Positions 26,689-35,692 of a stretch of DNA of 64,000 nt are shown one piece after another. The stretch is taken from assembly GCA_947259405.1 (NCBI GenBank), contig CAMYLY010000004.1, positions 594,585-658,584 on the forward strand, in the 5' to 3' direction. The notes under the pieces were generated by a model. The model had not been told where the DNA came from, did not search any database, and saw only the letters and a program-made list of their open reading frames with translations. Made by a program: the position numbers and the translations under genes. Position 1 is the stretch's first letter. The number at the start of each line of letters is the position of its first letter. This stretch comes from an uncultured Gemmatimonadales bacterium (lineage in GTDB: Bacteria > Gemmatimonadota > Gemmatimonadetes > Gemmatimonadales > GWC2-71-9).

Positions 26689-27261
26689 ATGCTCGTAGTG
26701 TTAGTCGCGGCCACGGCGGCTGGATGGACTGGCCTGCCACCGCTTCCGACCCAGGGACTCGAATGCATCGTGATGAACGAACAGAATCCAGCGACCAGGC
26801 CGAGCCCACTGGATTCGGTGACGTTTTCTGTTGGCGAAGCTTCGGTCAAGTTGTGTTATGGGCGCCCATCCGCCAAAGGTCGCACGATGTTGGGCGGCCG
26901 AAGCGCTCCCTATGGAGAGATCTGGCGGACAGGAGCGAACGAGCCAAGCATGATTCACACGTCGGGTCCGTTGAACGTTGCCGGAATCGCCATTCCGGCC
27001 GGTTCGTATTCCATATACACGGTTCCTGACGACGGCGATTGGCTCATCGTACTGAACCGGTCAATCAGTCAATGGGGTCACGAGCGCTTCTACACGGGTG
27101 ATGTTGCCGCGATGGAGGTCGGTCGCGCACCGGTCGAGTCACGACGGCTCGAAGAGCATACCGAAACGTTCACGATGCGAACCGACGGTAGCGGTGCATC
27201 GGTGACATTGCTCCTAGAGTGGGAGCACACACGGGTGGCGATTCCTATTCGGGGAGGATAG
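26689..27261 (+). CDS. Exported DUF2911 domain protein
   Basis: The 190-residue product has a short hydrophobic N-terminus (MLVVLVAATAAGW) that probably serves as a signal. The DUF2911 core follows: VKLCYGRPSAKGRTMLGG, PYGEIWRTGANEP, the IPAGSYSIYTVP strand, and WSISQ-like SISQWGHERF. This domain is common in Bacteroidota and Gemmatimonadota, folds as a small beta sandwich, and has no assigned biochemical role. Its stop overlaps the 3' end of the convergent RDD-SpoIIM gene by 17 bp. Confidence 0.88.
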   Translation: MLVVLVAATAAGWTGLPPLPTQGLECIVMNEQNPATRPSPLDSVTFSVGEASVKLCYGRPSAKGRTMLGGRSAPYGEIWRTGANEPSMIHTSGPLNVAGIAIPAGSYSIYTVPDDGDWLIVLNRSISQWGHERFYTGDVAAMEVGRAPVESRRLEEHTETFTMRTDGSGASVTLLLEWEHTRVAIPIRGG

Positions 27262-29062
27262 GGGACTGTCCGTGCCGTCGCCCGGCAGCGAAGTATAGTA
27301 CCGCGAGCACCACGCTGGCCGCGCTCACGCCAAACTTGAACGCGGCCGGCGCTCCGCTCGCAGACAGCAAGCCTTCGATGATCCCGGCAAGCAAGAGCAG
27401 TGTCGCGGCCGCCCCCACGAGCTTGATGGCTTCCCTTCCGTGCGTCGCGAGGGCATCGCGGCGCGCGAGATCGCCGGGCATCAGGATCGCCTTTCCAAGT
27501 AGCAAACCCGCCGCGCTCGCGATGAAGATCGCGGTCAGTTCGAGCACGCCATGGGCCGCCACAAATGTGAGCAGCCATCCGGCTAGCTCGTAGTTCGCGA
27601 ACATCGCGAGCACCGCTCCAAAGAACAACCCGTTGAAGACGAGCACGAACACCGTGCCGATCCCAGCGGTCACGCCAAACGCGAACGCGGCAAATGCCAC
27701 CTGAATGTTGTTGGTGATGATCGCCGAGGCCATCAGCGGAAGGTAGGGTGATGGGGTCTCAGCGTAACCGCGTCCCGCAGCCACTTCTCGAGCGCCGATC
27801 TCCGCACGCTGGATCATCCCGTCCGGCATGATCTCGTAGATCAGGTCGGGCTGTTGACGGACGATCGTAAACCCAAGCGACCCGGCGACGACAAAGAGCA
27901 TTGCGGCCGCCGTCACCAACCGACGTGCCCGCCACACGGCAGCAGGGAACTCGGCCAGCAGGAGTCGGTCGATCGGGGGACGCCGAATCCCCTGGAAACC
28001 ATAGACCGCGTTGTGCCCCATTGCGACGACGCGTTCGAGATACCGGAGTACTCGGCGATCCACGCCATAGGTACGCGCCCGCGCCAGGTCAGCCGCCACC
28101 GCGCGATATTGCGCGGCAAAGTCCGTCAGGTCGGCACCCCCGAGTTCCGTGATGTTTTTGTGCTCGAACGCGGCAGCGCGTGTCCGAAATGCCTCCCAAG
28201 TGGGCTGTCGCAGTGCGACGAAACGAATCGCGGTCCCTGACGCAACGGTGCCGCTGGCGCCACGTCGCGTCGCGCTCTTCGCCTGCCGCTTAGTCAGTTC
28301 GCCGTCGTACAACTCAACTAAGAATGCCTCGCTGTTCGCTTGCGTGCGTGTGACGCGCCCCTCGAATCGCGATGCGAGCTGCGCACCGAAGTTGCGGCGC
28401 GTCTCCGCGGGAAGTCGGTCCAGGCGACTGAGGTACTGTTTGAGAAGACGGAATTCTTGTTCGGTTAGCACGGGGACTCCGGCGTCCACGACTGCAGGGC
28501 CCGTAGCGATGTCTGCAGGGGCGAGGGCTACGTCTTCGGGGCGATCACGAACCACCAACGTGCCGGCGACGAGATCGCCGAGCCGCCGATGGTGTTTGTG
28601 AAAGAACAGCATCAGCAGGCCCAGCACATAGGAATTCGCGGGTTGGAAGTCGACCAGGCGGAGCAGGTTCCGGGCGGCGGCGGCCGTGAACGTGATGGGA
28701 TGCCCGGATTCCATCACCACACGGATGCCCATACGGCGCTTGCCCGGAGTCCGGCCCGCTGCGAGCCCTTCGAAGAGGGTGTAATACCCCCACGTGATAC
28801 TGAACCAGACGAAGACGAGGACCGCAACGACGATGCCTGATGCACCGTCGGCGCTCGCTCCCATCAGCGGGGAAAGGATGAGCAGGGTGGCCCATGCCGA
28901 CAGGAAGAGAAGCAGGAGAATCATTACCTGGTCGATGAGAGCCGCCGACACGCGTGAGCCGAGCCCCGCCAGTTCCAGTTCGAGCACAACATGTTCCGGC
29001 GTCTCAATGGCGACGCGACGACTGAAGGTCGCTGTCGTTCGGAGGGGTCGCGATGGCTCCAT
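27245..29062 (-). CDS. RDD domain fused to SpoIIM (stage II sporulation M-like) membrane protein
   Basis: The 605-residue protein has an N-terminal RDD module (about 20-170) with GSRVSAALIDQVM, a TPGKRRMGIRVV loop and the late RDD arginine region HRRLGDLVAGT. A soluble linker rich in Arg follows (about 190-345), then a SpoIIM/DUF95 module with five hydrophobic helices (about 375-590). In many bacteria separate RDD and SpoIIM genes accompany MoxR and DUF58; here they are one chain. It is divergent (37-bp gap) from the MoxR-DUF58 operon, which supports a shared role in membrane or envelope assembly. This organism need not sporulate. Confidence 0.88.
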   Translation of the reverse strand: MEPSRPLRTTATFSRRVAIETPEHVVLELELAGLGSRVSAALIDQVMILLLLFLSAWATLLILSPLMGASADGASGIVVAVLVFVWFSITWGYYTLFEGLAAGRTPGKRRMGIRVVMESGHPITFTAAAARNLLRLVDFQPANSYVLGLLMLFFHKHHRRLGDLVAGTLVVRDRPEDVALAPADIATGPAVVDAGVPVLTEQEFRLLKQYLSRLDRLPAETRRNFGAQLASRFEGRVTRTQANSEAFLVELYDGELTKRQAKSATRRGASGTVASGTAIRFVALRQPTWEAFRTRAAAFEHKNITELGGADLTDFAAQYRAVAADLARARTYGVDRRVLRYLERVVAMGHNAVYGFQGIRRPPIDRLLLAEFPAAVWRARRLVTAAAMLFVVAGSLGFTIVRQQPDLIYEIMPDGMIQRAEIGAREVAAGRGYAETPSPYLPLMASAIITNNIQVAFAAFAFGVTAGIGTVFVLVFNGLFFGAVLAMFANYELAGWLLTFVAAHGVLELTAIFIASAAGLLLGKAILMPGDLARRDALATHGREAIKLVGAAATLLLLAGIIEGLLSASGAPAAFKFGVSAASVVLAVLYFAAGRRHGQSPILPE

Positions 29063-29099
29063 CGTCAGTCCATCTTACCGGCAAGGAGGATTGCTGGCT

Positions 29100-29849
29100 A
29101 TGCTCGAGCTTCGCCCGATGTCCATCGGTGAGATGTTGGATGCCATGTTCGGCGTGTATCGCACGGCATTCGCGGTTATGGCGTCGATCGTGATCATTTG
29201 CCAAGGCCTCCCCACGATCCTCTACACTTACGTGCTGCTTGCGGGTGGCCCATTCGTTCAACTCGAGCTGTTTGCTGTGTCATTGCTGTTCAGCGGGTTG
29301 GGAGCCACTATTTCCGGGGCGGCGATCATCCGGGTCGTGTCGGCGACAGTGCTTGGTGACGCTGTTGATGTGGGTGGCCCGCTTCGCGCGGCACTCCACG
29401 CGTTCGTTCCACTGTTCATAGCCGGGCTTGCTCGGCTCCTGCTCGTGCTGCTGGCGGCGCTATTCTTCATCCTGCCGGGAGTGATCGTCGCACTTGGATA
29501 CGTCGTCGTCGAGCAGGTCATCATGCTTGAAAGGCCGGCGCGGGCGGTGGACGCTCTACCGCGGTCATGGGCGTTGACCCACGGTTTCAAGGGCAAAGCG
29601 TTTGGGTTAGGGCTGATGGTCCTCGTGTTCGTGCAGCTCCTACCGGTCATCGGTGCGGGTGCGCTCACAGCATTGATGCCCGCGCTGGAAACGCACGTGC
29701 AAATTGGGACCTCCCTCTTACAGCTCGTGCTGTTCCCCTTGCTTCCAGTGACGTTCACATTGCTCTACTACGATTTGCGCGTGCGCAAGGAGGCCTTCGA
29801 TCTCGAGTTTCTGAGTGCGCAACTAGAACTGGCAGACACGCCGGCATGA
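29100..29849 (+). CDS. Multi-pass membrane protein, GDPD-membrane-domain/DUF975-like
   Basis: The 249-residue protein starts at the ATG at 29100, with AAGGAGG about 10 nt upstream. After MLELRPMSIGEMLDAMFGVYR, a motif shared by membrane domains of the GDPD/DUF7544 type, there are six hydrophobic segments and a GVIVALGYVVVEQVIMLE stretch typical of that group. It is the first gene of the operon and overlaps the DUF4129 gene by ATGA. I see no catalytic motif; a scaffold or channel-like role with the RDD-SpoIIM protein is possible. Confidence 0.8.
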   Translation: MLELRPMSIGEMLDAMFGVYRTAFAVMASIVIICQGLPTILYTYVLLAGGPFVQLELFAVSLLFSGLGATISGAAIIRVVSATVLGDAVDVGGPLRAALHAFVPLFIAGLARLLLVLLAALFFILPGVIVALGYVVVEQVIMLERPARAVDALPRSWALTHGFKGKAFGLGLMVLVFVQLLPVIGAGALTALMPALETHVQIGTSLLQLVLFPLLPVTFTLLYYDLRVRKEAFDLEFLSAQLELADTPA

Positions 29850-30472
29850 GCATGAACGCGCCAAAGTACCAAGGGACGCCCGAGTCCGTCCTCGCCGAAC
29901 TCCGGGACATATTTGCGGGTCCGGAATACAACTGGGTGGATGTCCGGGACCCTTGGGCGTGGGCGCGCCAAGTCTTCGACACGATTGTGCAGTGGTTCGG
30001 AGACCTGTATCAGCATCATCCGTTGATCTACATCGTGTTAGTGGCGTCACTGGTAGTGGTGCTCGTGACCGTGTTCGTCCACTTCGCCTTTCTCATCGTG
30101 CAGGCGCTGAAGCCGCGCACCGGTGGTGCACGTGGCGGAGCGACCGGGCACGTACTGATCAAGGATGCGGGGTGGTACCGCCGCGAAGCCGTGCGATCGG
30201 AGCGCGACGGAAATTTCGTCCAAGCGCTGGTTATGCGCTTCTTCGCGTTGGTGTTGGAGATGGACCGTCGCGAACTGGTCGTGTTCAATCCGTCCAAGAC
30301 GCCAATCGAATACGTTCACGAAGCTCGGCTGCCGCCTGATCACCGGGGGCAATTCCAGACGTTGGTGGATCGACTCTACGCACATGTGTATGGGGGTGAG
30401 GCGGTCACCCCCGATGCGTTACAGGACTTTGAACGGCAGGCATCGGTCCTCGCAGGGCAGCATGTCGCGTAA
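29846..30472 (+). CDS. DUF4129 domain membrane protein
   Basis: The 208-residue protein has one transmembrane helix (about 55-78) after a soluble N-terminus, and a C-terminal DUF4129 domain with YRREAVRSERDGNFVQALV and a FNPSKTPIEYV core. DUF4129 proteins nearly always lie beside MoxR ATPases, DUF58 and DUF4350 genes, and some are fused to transglutaminase domains. Starts at ATG 29846 (ATGA overlap); a second ATG two codons later could also be used. It is probably a membrane component of the MoxR-associated complex. Confidence 0.85.
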   Translation: MSMNAPKYQGTPESVLAELRDIFAGPEYNWVDVRDPWAWARQVFDTIVQWFGDLYQHHPLIYIVLVASLVVVLVTVFVHFAFLIVQALKPRTGGARGGATGHVLIKDAGWYRREAVRSERDGNFVQALVMRFFALVLEMDRRELVVFNPSKTPIEYVHEARLPPDHRGQFQTLVDRLYAHVYGGEAVTPDALQDFERQASVLAGQHVA

Positions 30473-31709
30473 CACGACGCTCCTTGTCCTCCTCACTACG
30501 CTGGCGCTGGCGATGACCGTCGCGGGTATCGCGGGGCGGAGCGCCGCGCCAGCCGAATGGATGACGGATCAGCGACGCTCGACCTTGCTGTACGGCCCAG
30601 GCGGAGCGTCAGCGGTGGCCGAGGTGTTGGCGCGCTTTGGTGTCGACGTCGATCAGTGGCGCCGCCCGCTGTTTCGCTTCGGCTTCGACGGGTCGGCGGC
30701 CACTCAGGGGCGATGGCTGGCCTTCTTATCGATTCCGCAGGCGCTCACCGAGAGCGAGCGAGAGCGTGTGTTGCGCCACCTGGAGCAGGGAGGGGGAGTG
30801 TTTATCGCAGGGGCGACCGGATTGGAGGGTTGTTTTGGGCTGCGGGTGGAGCGGGTCCCGGAGGACGGAGATCGACCGACGATTGCCCTTCTCGATGCGC
30901 GGCTCGACGTCGACCCGCCGCGGCGGGTCTTCGCGAGAGTCGAGGACGAAGATGTGGAATCGTTGGCCGACGTCATGGGCGGACGTGACTCGGCCCGTTG
31001 CGCCGTCCCGGTCACGAGCTCGGCTCCGCTGCTCAGAGCAACGAATGGAGCGGTCGTTGTCTGGAGGGTCTCGGTCGTGGGTGGTGGTACGGCGATACTC
31101 CTCGCCGACGACGCGTACCTGACCAATCAGGCCCTCCGGGACACGGATGCCGGAGCGCTCGTGATTCCCTTTCTTATCGACGAGCGGCCCACGCAGGTGA
31201 CGTTCGACGAGTACCATCAGGGCTTCCAGGAGGGCGGCTCGATCTTCGGCGCCGTGACGAGTTGGGTCGTCCGTTCACCCGTGGGGTGGGTGCTGCTACA
31301 ACTCGGGTTGGCCGGAGTCGTGTTGTTATTGGTCGTCATGATCCGATTTGGGCCAGCGCTTCGAGTCGTCGGACGGAGGCGACGCTCTCCGCTCGAACAC
31401 CTCTCGGCATTGGCGGTCGGGCTGGAACGAGCCAAAGGGCACCAAACCGCAGTGCAGTTATTGGTGAATGGGCTGCGTCGCCGCCTCCGGCGATCGGGTG
31501 CCGTGTACCGCGACTCGACAAAGGATGTGGGGCAATGGCTCAGGACCCTCGAACTCGCAACCCGTCGTAAGGGCACGAAGCCAGCGATCGCCGCGCTCAG
31601 AAGCCGGGTCGCCGCTTCGGCGACCGATGATGACGTGCTGCAAACAGCACAAGCTGTGGAGGATGTGTGGAACGCACTACGAACGACCAGCAAGCCGAAG
31701 CGATTCTAA
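30462..31709 (+). CDS. DUF4350 domain membrane protein
   Basis: The 415-residue protein has an N-terminal helix (about 5-25), a Rossmann-like DUF4350 region (STLLYGPGGASAVAEVLARFGVDV, with LEQGGGVFIAG further on), and a second membrane helix (about 270-295). A basic cytoplasmic tail follows (RRRRSPLEHL onwards) that contains helices similar to those found in MoxR partners. It overlaps the DUF4129 stop by 11 bp and the MoxR start by 43 bp. DUF4350 is suspected to bind ligand or peptide outside the membrane, but no activity is established. Confidence 0.87.
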   Translation: MSRNTTLLVLLTTLALAMTVAGIAGRSAAPAEWMTDQRRSTLLYGPGGASAVAEVLARFGVDVDQWRRPLFRFGFDGSAATQGRWLAFLSIPQALTESERERVLRHLEQGGGVFIAGATGLEGCFGLRVERVPEDGDRPTIALLDARLDVDPPRRVFARVEDEDVESLADVMGGRDSARCAVPVTSSAPLLRATNGAVVVWRVSVVGGGTAILLADDAYLTNQALRDTDAGALVIPFLIDERPTQVTFDEYHQGFQEGGSIFGAVTSWVVRSPVGWVLLQLGLAGVVLLLVVMIRFGPALRVVGRRRRSPLEHLSALAVGLERAKGHQTAVQLLVNGLRRRLRRSGAVYRDSTKDVGQWLRTLELATRRKGTKPAIAALRSRVAASATDDDVLQTAQAVEDVWNALRTTSKPKRF

Positions 31710-32623
31710 CCGCGCTGAGGCGCGTCGTCCTCGGGCAGGCTGACGCCACGCGTGATTGCCTGCTCGCGCTCATGGCGGGAGGCCACGTGTTGCTCGAGGG
31801 GGTACCGGGCACGGCCAAGACGCTCCTCGTGCGGACCCTAGCCAGGGCTGTCGACGTTTCGTATGCTAGGATCCAATTCACTCCGGACCTCATGCCGGGT
31901 GACGTCACGGGGGTCTCGGTACTGAGTGGGGGAGACCAGTTCCGCTTTCGTCCAGGACCGATCTTTCACGATCTGATTCTCGCGGATGAGATCAACCGTG
32001 CCCCGGCCAAGACCCAGGCGGCGCTCTTGGAAGCGATGCAGGAGCGCACTGTCACGGTGGATGGTACATCGCATCCTCTTTCAAAGACCTTCACGGTCTT
32101 TGCGACGCAGAACCCCATCGAGTTCGAAGGCACGTACCCACTCCCCGAGGCCGAGCTCGATCGCTTCATGCTCAAGGTACGTCTCGACTACCCGGAAGCG
32201 AGCGTCGAACAGGATATCCTCGGCAGGTATCTGAGTGGGTTTGAAGCGGATGAGCCGGAGACATACGGGATTACGTCGGTCACCGACGGCGACGGTGTGG
32301 CCGGGCTACGTGCTCGCGCCCGCCGGGTCAGAATCGAGCCGGCTATCACGGCCTACATCACGAGCATCGTCCGCGAGACACGAGGCGCGGCGTCGCTCAC
32401 AATGGGGGCAAGCCCGCGAGCGGGTATCGCACTGCTCAAGACATCGCGCGCGTTGGCCATGTTGGAAGGTCGCGACTACGTCGTGCCGGACGATGTCAAA
32501 GCGCTCGCTCCGGCTGTCTTGCGCCATCGAGTGGCGGTGGCTCCCGAGCTCGAGCTGGAGGGGGTGTCGCCCGACGAGGCGCTCAAGTCCCTTCTCGATC
32601 AGACCGACGTGCCCACGTCGTGA
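31667..32623 (+). CDS. MoxR family AAA+ ATPase
   Basis: The 318-residue ATPase shows Walker A in GVPGTAKTLL, Walker B in LILADEINRAP, sensor 1 in FATQNPIEFEG, and the PLPEAELDRFMLK arginine-finger region. The GTG start at 31667 is preceded by GGAGG about 5 nt upstream and lies inside the DUF4350 gene. MoxR proteins act as metal or cofactor insertases or as chaperones on VWA/DUF58 partners, and the next gene is such a partner. Its 43-bp overlap with DUF4350 suggests tightly coupled expression. Confidence 0.94.
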   Translation: MERTTNDQQAEAILTALRRVVLGQADATRDCLLALMAGGHVLLEGVPGTAKTLLVRTLARAVDVSYARIQFTPDLMPGDVTGVSVLSGGDQFRFRPGPIFHDLILADEINRAPAKTQAALLEAMQERTVTVDGTSHPLSKTFTVFATQNPIEFEGTYPLPEAELDRFMLKVRLDYPEASVEQDILGRYLSGFEADEPETYGITSVTDGDGVAGLRARARRVRIEPAITAYITSIVRETRGAASLTMGASPRAGIALLKTSRALAMLEGRDYVVPDDVKALAPAVLRHRVAVAPELELEGVSPDEALKSLLDQTDVPTS

Positions 32624-33933
32624 TGCTCCCGTCGAAGCGGGCAGCTGGGACACTGGCGCTCGCTGCCCCATTTGCCCTGTTGGGGATCTTCACCGGTGGC
32701 GTGGCTGACGGACTCTTCGTCTTCAATGCCCTCGTGCTCATCCTGGTCTTGGTGGACGGACGGTTGGCTCCGGGGACCCGTGCAATACGCGTCCGACGCG
32801 ATGCGCCGGAGAGCTTCTCGATTGGCCGTCCGACCGAGATCGTGTACTACTGGGCGAACGACGCCACCCGGTCAGCCAAACTGTGGATTCGTGAGATTCG
32901 TCCTGATCTCCTGCAGGGTGCGCAGCCGATTCGGCAGCTGCGCGTGAAGCCAGGTGGGATGGCAACAGAACGGCTATCGACGGTGGCCGTTGGACGCGGA
33001 CGGGAGCGACGTGGCAAGATGGCGATACGAAGCGTGGGCCCTCTCGGACTCGCTATGCGCCAATGGAATGTGGAGCTGCCGTGGTCGATCACGGTGTATC
33101 CAACCCTGCCAGCCGCTCGTCTCCGTGCGAGTATTGCCGCAGCCGTCCAGCGACGCGAGATGGGCCTCCGTCCCCTCCGGCGACTGGGCGAGGGCCAGCA
33201 GTTCGAGAGTCTTCGCGCGTGGGTGCCTGGAGACGATACGCGTCATATCGACTGGAAGGCGACCGCGCGCCGCCGAAAGGTCATCACGCGACAGTACGAA
33301 GAGGAACGCCGCCAACAGGTGCTCCTGGTGCTGGATGCCGGACGATTGCTTACCGAGGACCTGGCCGGGGAATCGCGAATGGAGCACGTGGTACGCGCAG
33401 CCCTCTGGCTCGCCTTCGCCGCGAACTACCACGACGACAACGTCGGCGTCATGGTCTTCTCGGACGATATACATCACTACGTGTCGCCGCAGCGGGGCCG
33501 GCGTGGGCTCCGCCGCGTTCTCGAGGTCCTTGCGGTCGTCCAGCCCAGACTTGTAGAGCCTGATTACCCGGCAGCGTTTCGATACCTCGCCGTCCGAAAC
33601 CGAAAGCGCGCGCTGACCGTCTTCTTCACGGACGTCATTGATCGACTTGCGTCCGAGGCGATGGTGGCCAATGTCGCGTCACTCCGTCCTCGTCATCTCC
33701 CACTGGTGGTGACAATGCGTAATCCCGTGCTCGACATGACCGCGACACAGCGACCTGAGGATGTCGGGCATGCGTACCAAAAAGCGGCTGCTGAGGAACT
33801 GATTTCGGCCCGCGCCGACGCGCTGCTCCAAATGCGTCGCGCAGGCTCACTGGTCCTGGACGTGGCCCCGGTCAACGCGGCGCATGCGGTGGTGGATCAA
33901 TACATGGAGCTGAAGCGGCACGGGCGCCTGTAG
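32620..33933 (+). CDS. DUF58 domain protein (VWA-like), MoxR partner
   Basis: The 437-residue protein starts at a GTG that overlaps the MoxR stop (GTGA). Two N-terminal hydrophobic helices (about 8-45) are followed by the DUF58 core GEGQQFESLRAWVPGDD, RHIDWKATARR, and a VWA-like strand (QQVLLVLDAGR) whose DxGR replaces the usual DxSxS MIDAS. A later helix-strand set includes TVFFTDVIDR. This is the canonical MoxR client and completes the operon membrane protein-DUF4129-DUF4350-MoxR-DUF58. Confidence 0.92.
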   Translation: MMLPSKRAAGTLALAAPFALLGIFTGGVADGLFVFNALVLILVLVDGRLAPGTRAIRVRRDAPESFSIGRPTEIVYYWANDATRSAKLWIREIRPDLLQGAQPIRQLRVKPGGMATERLSTVAVGRGRERRGKMAIRSVGPLGLAMRQWNVELPWSITVYPTLPAARLRASIAAAVQRREMGLRPLRRLGEGQQFESLRAWVPGDDTRHIDWKATARRRKVITRQYEEERRQQVLLVLDAGRLLTEDLAGESRMEHVVRAALWLAFAANYHDDNVGVMVFSDDIHHYVSPQRGRRGLRRVLEVLAVVQPRLVEPDYPAAFRYLAVRNRKRALTVFFTDVIDRLASEAMVANVASLRPRHLPLVVTMRNPVLDMTATQRPEDVGHAYQKAAAEELISARADALLQMRRAGSLVLDVAPVNAAHAVVDQYMELKRHGRL

Positions 33934-33943
33934 TCGCTCATGC

Positions 33944-34777
33944 CTATCGTCGCGCGAGCACCCAATCTTTGAATCGGTCCGGGAGCGAAGCGAGTATGGC
34001 GCCCAGCCTGGCGTCCCGGCCGACGATGTATCTCGTGCGTGGCCACCGCGCCGTGAGCGCCCGTGCAATAACCTCCGCGACCTTCTCTGGCGGATTGGCG
34101 CGCTTCGGTGCCTGGCCACCTTTACGCTCGATGGCGGCGACGACGCCTCCATACCGCTCGGTCGCGGCTTCGTCGTACCGGGCGGCGTTGGCCAGTGCGC
34201 GGTCCGTGGACGTCGACCAAATCGACGACAACGTTGCGCCTGGCTGAATGACCGAGACGGAGATGCTCCACGGCCGAAGTTCGAGGCGCAGTCCATCACT
34301 GAGTGCTTCCAAGGCAAACTTCGACGCGCTATACGGACCCACAAAGGGCGTGACAATGCGACCGTTCACGGAACTCACATTGACGATGCGGCCCGCGCCT
34401 TGGCGCAATAGCGGCAGGAAGGCTCGTGTGACGGCAAGCGCACCAAAGACATTGATCTCAAACTGGTGGCGTATTTCGTCCATCGGAACAGCTTCCAACG
34501 GCCCGGCGACCACGATCCCAGCATTGTTGACTAGTCCGGCGAGTTCGTTCGTTACTGCCCTCACGGCCCTGAGCGCCTTTTCGATCGACTCGGCGTCTGC
34601 GACGTCAAGCAAGACGGAACGCAGGCGGTCCGAAGCTTGCCTTTGGAGCGATTGACCGTCTTGCTCGTTTCGCACACCCGCGATGACTCGAAAGCCCTCG
34701 CGATCAAGGCGTAGCGCGGTCGCGCGGCCAATCCCCTTTGAGGATCCGGTGATCAGTACTGATCGTGGATCGGGCAT
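33944..34777 (-). CDS. Short-chain dehydrogenase/reductase
   Basis: The 277-residue classical SDR has the NADP-type glycine motif TGSSKGIGRA, the NNAG motif, and the catalytic set Ser in NVSSVNGRI with YSASK (Tyr and Lys). The start at 34777 is supported by GGGGAGG 6 nt upstream. An in-frame extension to 34960 enters the divergent folate gene's leader and is rejected. Substrate cannot be assigned; the pattern fits the 17-beta-HSD-like or oxidoreductase SDR group. It is convergent with the DUF58 gene and divergent from the MTHFR-like gene. Confidence 0.93.
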   Translation of the reverse strand: MPDPRSVLITGSSKGIGRATALRLDREGFRVIAGVRNEQDGQSLQRQASDRLRSVLLDVADAESIEKALRAVRAVTNELAGLVNNAGIVVAGPLEAVPMDEIRHQFEINVFGALAVTRAFLPLLRQGAGRIVNVSSVNGRIVTPFVGPYSASKFALEALSDGLRLELRPWSISVSVIQPGATLSSIWSTSTDRALANAARYDEAATERYGGVVAAIERKGGQAPKRANPPEKVAEVIARALTARWPRTRYIVGRDARLGAILASLPDRFKDWVLARR

Positions 34778-34783
34778 CGTCCA

Positions 34784-34790
34784 CCTCCCC
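34784..34790 (-). promoter_or_regulatory. Ribosome binding site fixing the SDR start
   Basis: The minus strand reads GGGGAGG, 6 nt before the ATG at 34777, which chooses this start over the longer open frame. Confidence 0.7.
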
Positions 34791-34834
34791 GCAGTCGTAG
34801 ACGTCGAAACAGCGGCCGAGTAGGTTCCGGAACG

Positions 34835-35692
34835 ATGACGACGGTACCCGTACTGGGGCGCCTGCGCAGCGACGCGCCCCTGGTCGCGGTCGAACTGCGA
34901 CCGCCGCGCAGCGATCTCTCGTCCAGCCAAAGCATGGATACGTGGATCGACATGTATCACTCCGTGCGCCGGCTGGCGAGTGGGGATACGGTGCTGTTTC
35001 TCACGGACAATGCCGTCGGCGAATCAGAAGAGGAAAACCTCCGGCACTTGGTCGCGAACCTGGCTGGGGATGTTCCACCTGGCAAGCTCGTGCCGTTCAT
35101 CACGTGCAAACACCCTTTGGAGTATTGTCATATGTACGCGGACCGCGCTACGGCCCGCGGTTTTCAAGCGCTCACCGTGTTGGGGGGTGACCATTCCGTG
35201 GGACCCCCGCGGTGTGTGGACCACGCATATATGCTCCGGCAGCAAATTCGCGCCCGCCACCCTGGGTTGATCTTGGGAGGGTGGGCCAATCCGCACCGTG
35301 CCGCGGACGAACAGGCCGCGTTCCTCGCGAGTGAGAACTTCACGGCCGAATTCTACCTGACGCAAATCGTCTCCCATCACAGTACCGCCGCGGTCGAACG
35401 CTTTCTGGAAGCAACGGAGAAGGCTGGTGTGTCGTGCCCCGGGGTGTTCGGAGTCTTCCTTTATAGGTCGGCAAACCCACGGACGCTCGCCAGACTGGGG
35501 GACTTCTTCCCCGTTCCCGCCGAGGGAATTACCAAGGACTTTGAGCGGGGCCTGACGGCAGAGGATGTCTGTGCGCGCACAATTCGCGCGCTGCACGAAG
35601 CTGGGGCCGACAAGGTGTACGTCTCGAACCTTGGTTTCAAGCGTCCAGAGGTGCGGTATCGGAAGTTGCTGCAGGCGCTCGAGATTCAGTGA
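34835..35692 (+). CDS. Divergent methylenetetrahydrofolate reductase-like protein
   Basis: The 285-residue protein has the TIM-barrel layout of MetF: VAVELRPP at strand 1 (the glutamate of the active site lies there in MetF), PFITCKHPLEYCHMYADRA, and FQALTVLGGDHSV, which parallels the FAD-binding VTGD segment but reads GGDH. It also has FYLTQIVSHHS, the position of the family's TQ-x-F motif. It lies tail to tail (7-bp overlap) with a fusion protein that already carries an MTHFR domain. It may be the true reductase, a variant using another electron donor, or a folate enzyme of altered activity. Confidence 0.72.
   Translation: MTTVPVLGRLRSDAPLVAVELRPPRSDLSSSQSMDTWIDMYHSVRRLASGDTVLFLTDNAVGESEEENLRHLVANLAGDVPPGKLVPFITCKHPLEYCHMYADRATARGFQALTVLGGDHSVGPPRCVDHAYMLRQQIRARHPGLILGGWANPHRAADEQAAFLASENFTAEFYLTQIVSHHSTAAVERFLEATEKAGVSCPGVFGVFLYRSANPRTLARLGDFFPVPAEGITKDFERGLTAEDVCARTIRALHEAGADKVYVSNLGFKRPEVRYRKLLQALEIQ

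Noticed and set aside
31597..31908. Minus-strand frames inside the MoxR operon, for example 31597-31908
   Set aside because: Ser/Arg-rich shadows of strongly supported plus-strand genes.
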